NCBI GenBank assembly: GCA_023443315.1 | Contig: JAEZVA010000090.1 | Coordinates: 1-7,377 of the forward strand | Direction: 5' to 3' | Source of the DNA: Bacillota bacterium | GTDB lineage: Bacteria > Bacillota > Clostridia > Oscillospirales > Ruminococcaceae | Length of the DNA: 7,377 nucleotides | Shown here: in pieces, positions 5,898-7,377 of the stretch | Position numbering within the stretch: position 1 is the first letter of the stretch | Layout: the number at the start of each line of letters is the position of its first letter | Translations under genes and position numbers: made by a program | The notes under the pieces: generated by a model | Database searches by the model: none | The model's input: the letters and a program-made list of their open reading frames with translations, nothing else | What the model was told of the DNA's origin: nothing

Positions 5898-6105
5898 TGA
5901 ATCAATCCTTCGTTATGTTTTTAACATAATGGGGCTTGTTTGTATGCGTTTGCCGCAATGGCAGGCGCGTCAATTTGTGTCCGCCTCGTATTTGATGTCT
6001 TGGCGGGGTAGTTTGCGGAACTTATAACCGCATTATAGTATGTTGTACTCGGCAGACAAGCTGCCGTTTCCCTTCTCCCACACACCAATAAGGAGGATAT
6101 AAATC
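5898..6105 (+). other. Long PFOR leader with possible RNA structure
   Basis: If transcription starts near 5898, the leader holds several potential stems: TTATGTT/AACATAA (5913-5919/5923-5929), TGCC/GGCA (5951-5954/5960-5963), AGGCG/CGCCT (5963-5967/5982-5986), CCGCC/GGCGG (5981-5985/6002-6006), CCGCAA/TTGCGG (5953-5958/6013-6018), TGCGG/CCGCA (6014-6018/6028-6032) and GGCAG/CTGCC (6051-6055/6061-6065). Some are mutually exclusive. All are short, and no known riboswitch motif or clear terminator is seen. Confidence 0.35.
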
Positions 6106-7377
6106 ATGGCTAGAAAAATGAAAACTATGGACGGCAATACTGCCGCCGCACACGTCTCCTACGCCTATACCGATGTAGCCGCAATCTATCCGATTACGCC
6201 CTCGTCCGTTATGGCTGAGGTAACCGACAAATGGGCTGCCGACGGACGCAAGAATATGTTTGGCACCGAGGTTAAGGTTGCAGAGATGCAGTCCGAAGCG
6301 GGCGCTGCGGGTACCGTTCACGGCTCGCTTGCTGCAGGCGCGCTGACCACTACCTACACCGCATCGCAGGGTCTTCTTCTGATGATCCCGAACATGTACA
6401 AGATTGCCGGTGAGCTGCTGCCCTGCGTCATTAACGTATCGGCTCGCGCCGTTGCGTCTCATGCGCTCTCGATCTTTGGCGACCATTCCGACGTTTATGC
6501 TTGCCGTCAGACCGGCTTTGCCATGCTTGCCGCGAGTAGCGTGCAGGAGGTTATGGATTTAACCCCCGTTGCGCACCTGACCGCAATCAAGAGCAGAGTG
6601 CCGTTTGTAAACTTCTTTGACGGATTTAGAACCTCCCATGAGCTGCAGAAGATTCATGTGTGGAACGACGAAGACCTTGCTTCGATGGCTGATGTGGATG
6701 CAATTGACGCATTCCGCAAGAACGCCTTAAACCCCGAGCATCCCGTACTGCGTGGTACTGCTCAGAACCCCGACATCTTCTTCCAGGCAAGAGAGGCGAG
6801 CAACAACTACTACCTGCAGGTCCCCGCCATTGCCGAGGAATACATGAACCTTGTAAACAGCAAGATCGGCACCGATTACAAGCTGTTTAACTACTACGGC
6901 GCCAATGACGCTGAGCATATCATCATCGCCATGGGCTCTGTATGCGAGACCATCGACGAGACCATCGATTACCTGAACGCCGCCGGCGGCAAATACGGTG
7001 TTGTAAAGGTTCGCCTGTACAGACCGTTCTCGGCAAAGCACCTGCTTACCGCCATCCCCGACAGCGTAAAGCAGATTACCGTGCTCGACCGCACCAAGGA
7101 GCCCGGCGCGATGGGCGAGCCGCTCTATCTTGACATTGTTGCGGCGCTCAAGGAAACCAAGTTCGACCAGATTCCTGTATTCAGCGGTCGTTATGGTCTG
7201 GGTTCTAAGGACACCACCCCTCCTCAGATTATCGCTGTTTTCAAGAATACCACCAAGAAGCTGTTTACCATCGGCATCGTGGACGATGTAACCAACCTGT
7301 CGCTTGACATCACCGAGAGCCCCGACACCACCCCCGCTGGCACCACCAGCTGTAAGTTCTGGGGTCTTGGCTCGGAC
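6106..7377 (+). CDS. nifJ: Pyruvate:ferredoxin (flavodoxin) oxidoreductase, N-terminal part
   Basis: The first 424 codons of a protein that is about 1,170-1,200 residues in this family; it is cut by the window end. The cytoplasmic TPP and iron-sulfur enzyme converts pyruvate and CoA to acetyl-CoA and CO2, with electrons passed to ferredoxin or flavodoxin. Visible are domain I (about 1-255), with YPITPSS, MQSEAGAAG and the SQGLLLMIPNMYKIAGE region, then domain II (about 260-415), ending at GRYGLGSKDTTP, and the beginning of domain III. Thr31, Glu64 and Arg114 fall at the same numbers as the pyruvate- and TPP-contacting residues of the Desulfovibrio africanus enzyme. The Cys-rich ferredoxin domain and the TPP-binding C-terminal domain lie outside the window. 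AGGAGG (6091-6096) lies 9 bases before the ATG, a strong site. A single-chain homodimeric type is inferred from the domain order. Confidence 0.96.
   Translation, partial: MARKMKTMDGNTAAAHVSYAYTDVAAIYPITPSSVMAEVTDKWAADGRKNMFGTEVKVAEMQSEAGAAGTVHGSLAAGALTTTYTASQGLLLMIPNMYKIAGELLPCVINVSARAVASHALSIFGDHSDVYACRQTGFAMLAASSVQEVMDLTPVAHLTAIKSRVPFVNFFDGFRTSHELQKIHVWNDEDLASMADVDAIDAFRKNALNPEHPVLRGTAQNPDIFFQAREASNNYYLQVPAIAEEYMNLVNSKIGTDYKLFNYYGANDAEHIIIAMGSVCETIDETIDYLNAAGGKYGVVKVRLYRPFSAKHLLTAIPDSVKQITVLDRTKEPGAMGEPLYLDIVAALKETKFDQIPVFSGRYGLGSKDTTPPQIIAVFKNTTKKLFTIGIVDDVTNLSLDITESPDTTPAGTTSCKFWGLGSD

Larger units (their letters stand above)
5546..6105. other. Divergent non-coding control region
   Basis: No plausible gene was found in this 560-base, A+T-rich stretch between the CBS-domain gene and PFOR. 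It holds a minus-strand consensus promoter, a cluster of palindromes (5775-5819), a plus-strand promoter and a long PFOR leader, each listed separately. On the minus side the roughly 145-nt leader of the CBS-domain gene contains a small hairpin CACTA/TAGTG (5601-5613), which also resembles a weak -10 (TATAGT). No riboswitch class (T-box, M-box, yybP-ykoY) was recognised by motif. Confidence 0.7.

Noticed and set aside
6022..7133. Three open frames over the beginning of PFOR, two minus and one plus
   Set aside because: The unbroken frame from 6106 to the window end encodes conserved PFOR sequence with its active-site residues, so these are shadows.

Overview
The window reads as a chromosomal segment of an anaerobic, low-to-moderate GC Firmicute, most likely a gut-type Clostridia. 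The reasons are four tRNA genes with encoded CCA ends, sigma-A type promoters (TTGACA/TATAAT), strong AGGAGG ribosome binding sites, lipoproteins with Gram-positive style lipoboxes, and the start of pyruvate:ferredoxin oxidoreductase (PFOR), the central pyruvate-oxidising enzyme of such anaerobes. Species cannot be fixed from the sequence.

Layout. (1) Bases 28-570 (+): one promoter, then tRNA-Gly(TCC), tRNA-Arg(TCT), tRNA-His(GTG), a terminator-like hairpin, tRNA-Gln(TTG) and a second terminator. Another strong hairpin follows at 603-646. (2) Bases 697-1491 (-): an alpha/beta hydrolase with a complete Ser-Asp-His triad. (3) Bases 1725-4085 (+): three consecutive, diverged, related genes for small secreted lipoproteins of unknown function. 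The first is cut by a single in-frame TAG. The second and third overlap. This block is more A+T rich by eye than its flanks and looks like an accessory insertion between housekeeping loci. (4) Bases 4187-5545 (-): a CNNM/HlyC-CorC type membrane protein with CBS domains, with its own terminator and a perfect-consensus promoter. (5) Bases 5546-6105: a 560-base divergent control region with promoters facing both ways, a palindromic element between them, and a roughly 208-nt leader before PFOR. (6) Bases 6106-7377 (+): the first 424 codons of PFOR (nifJ), running off the window.

The genes do not form one pathway. PFOR and the tRNAs are core functions, the CBS transporter is probably involved in divalent-cation handling, and the hydrolase is a stand-alone enzyme. 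The lipoprotein triplet is the least explained part and the best candidate for something undescribed, together with the non-coding leader in front of PFOR. I found no phage, transposon, CRISPR or defence-system signature.
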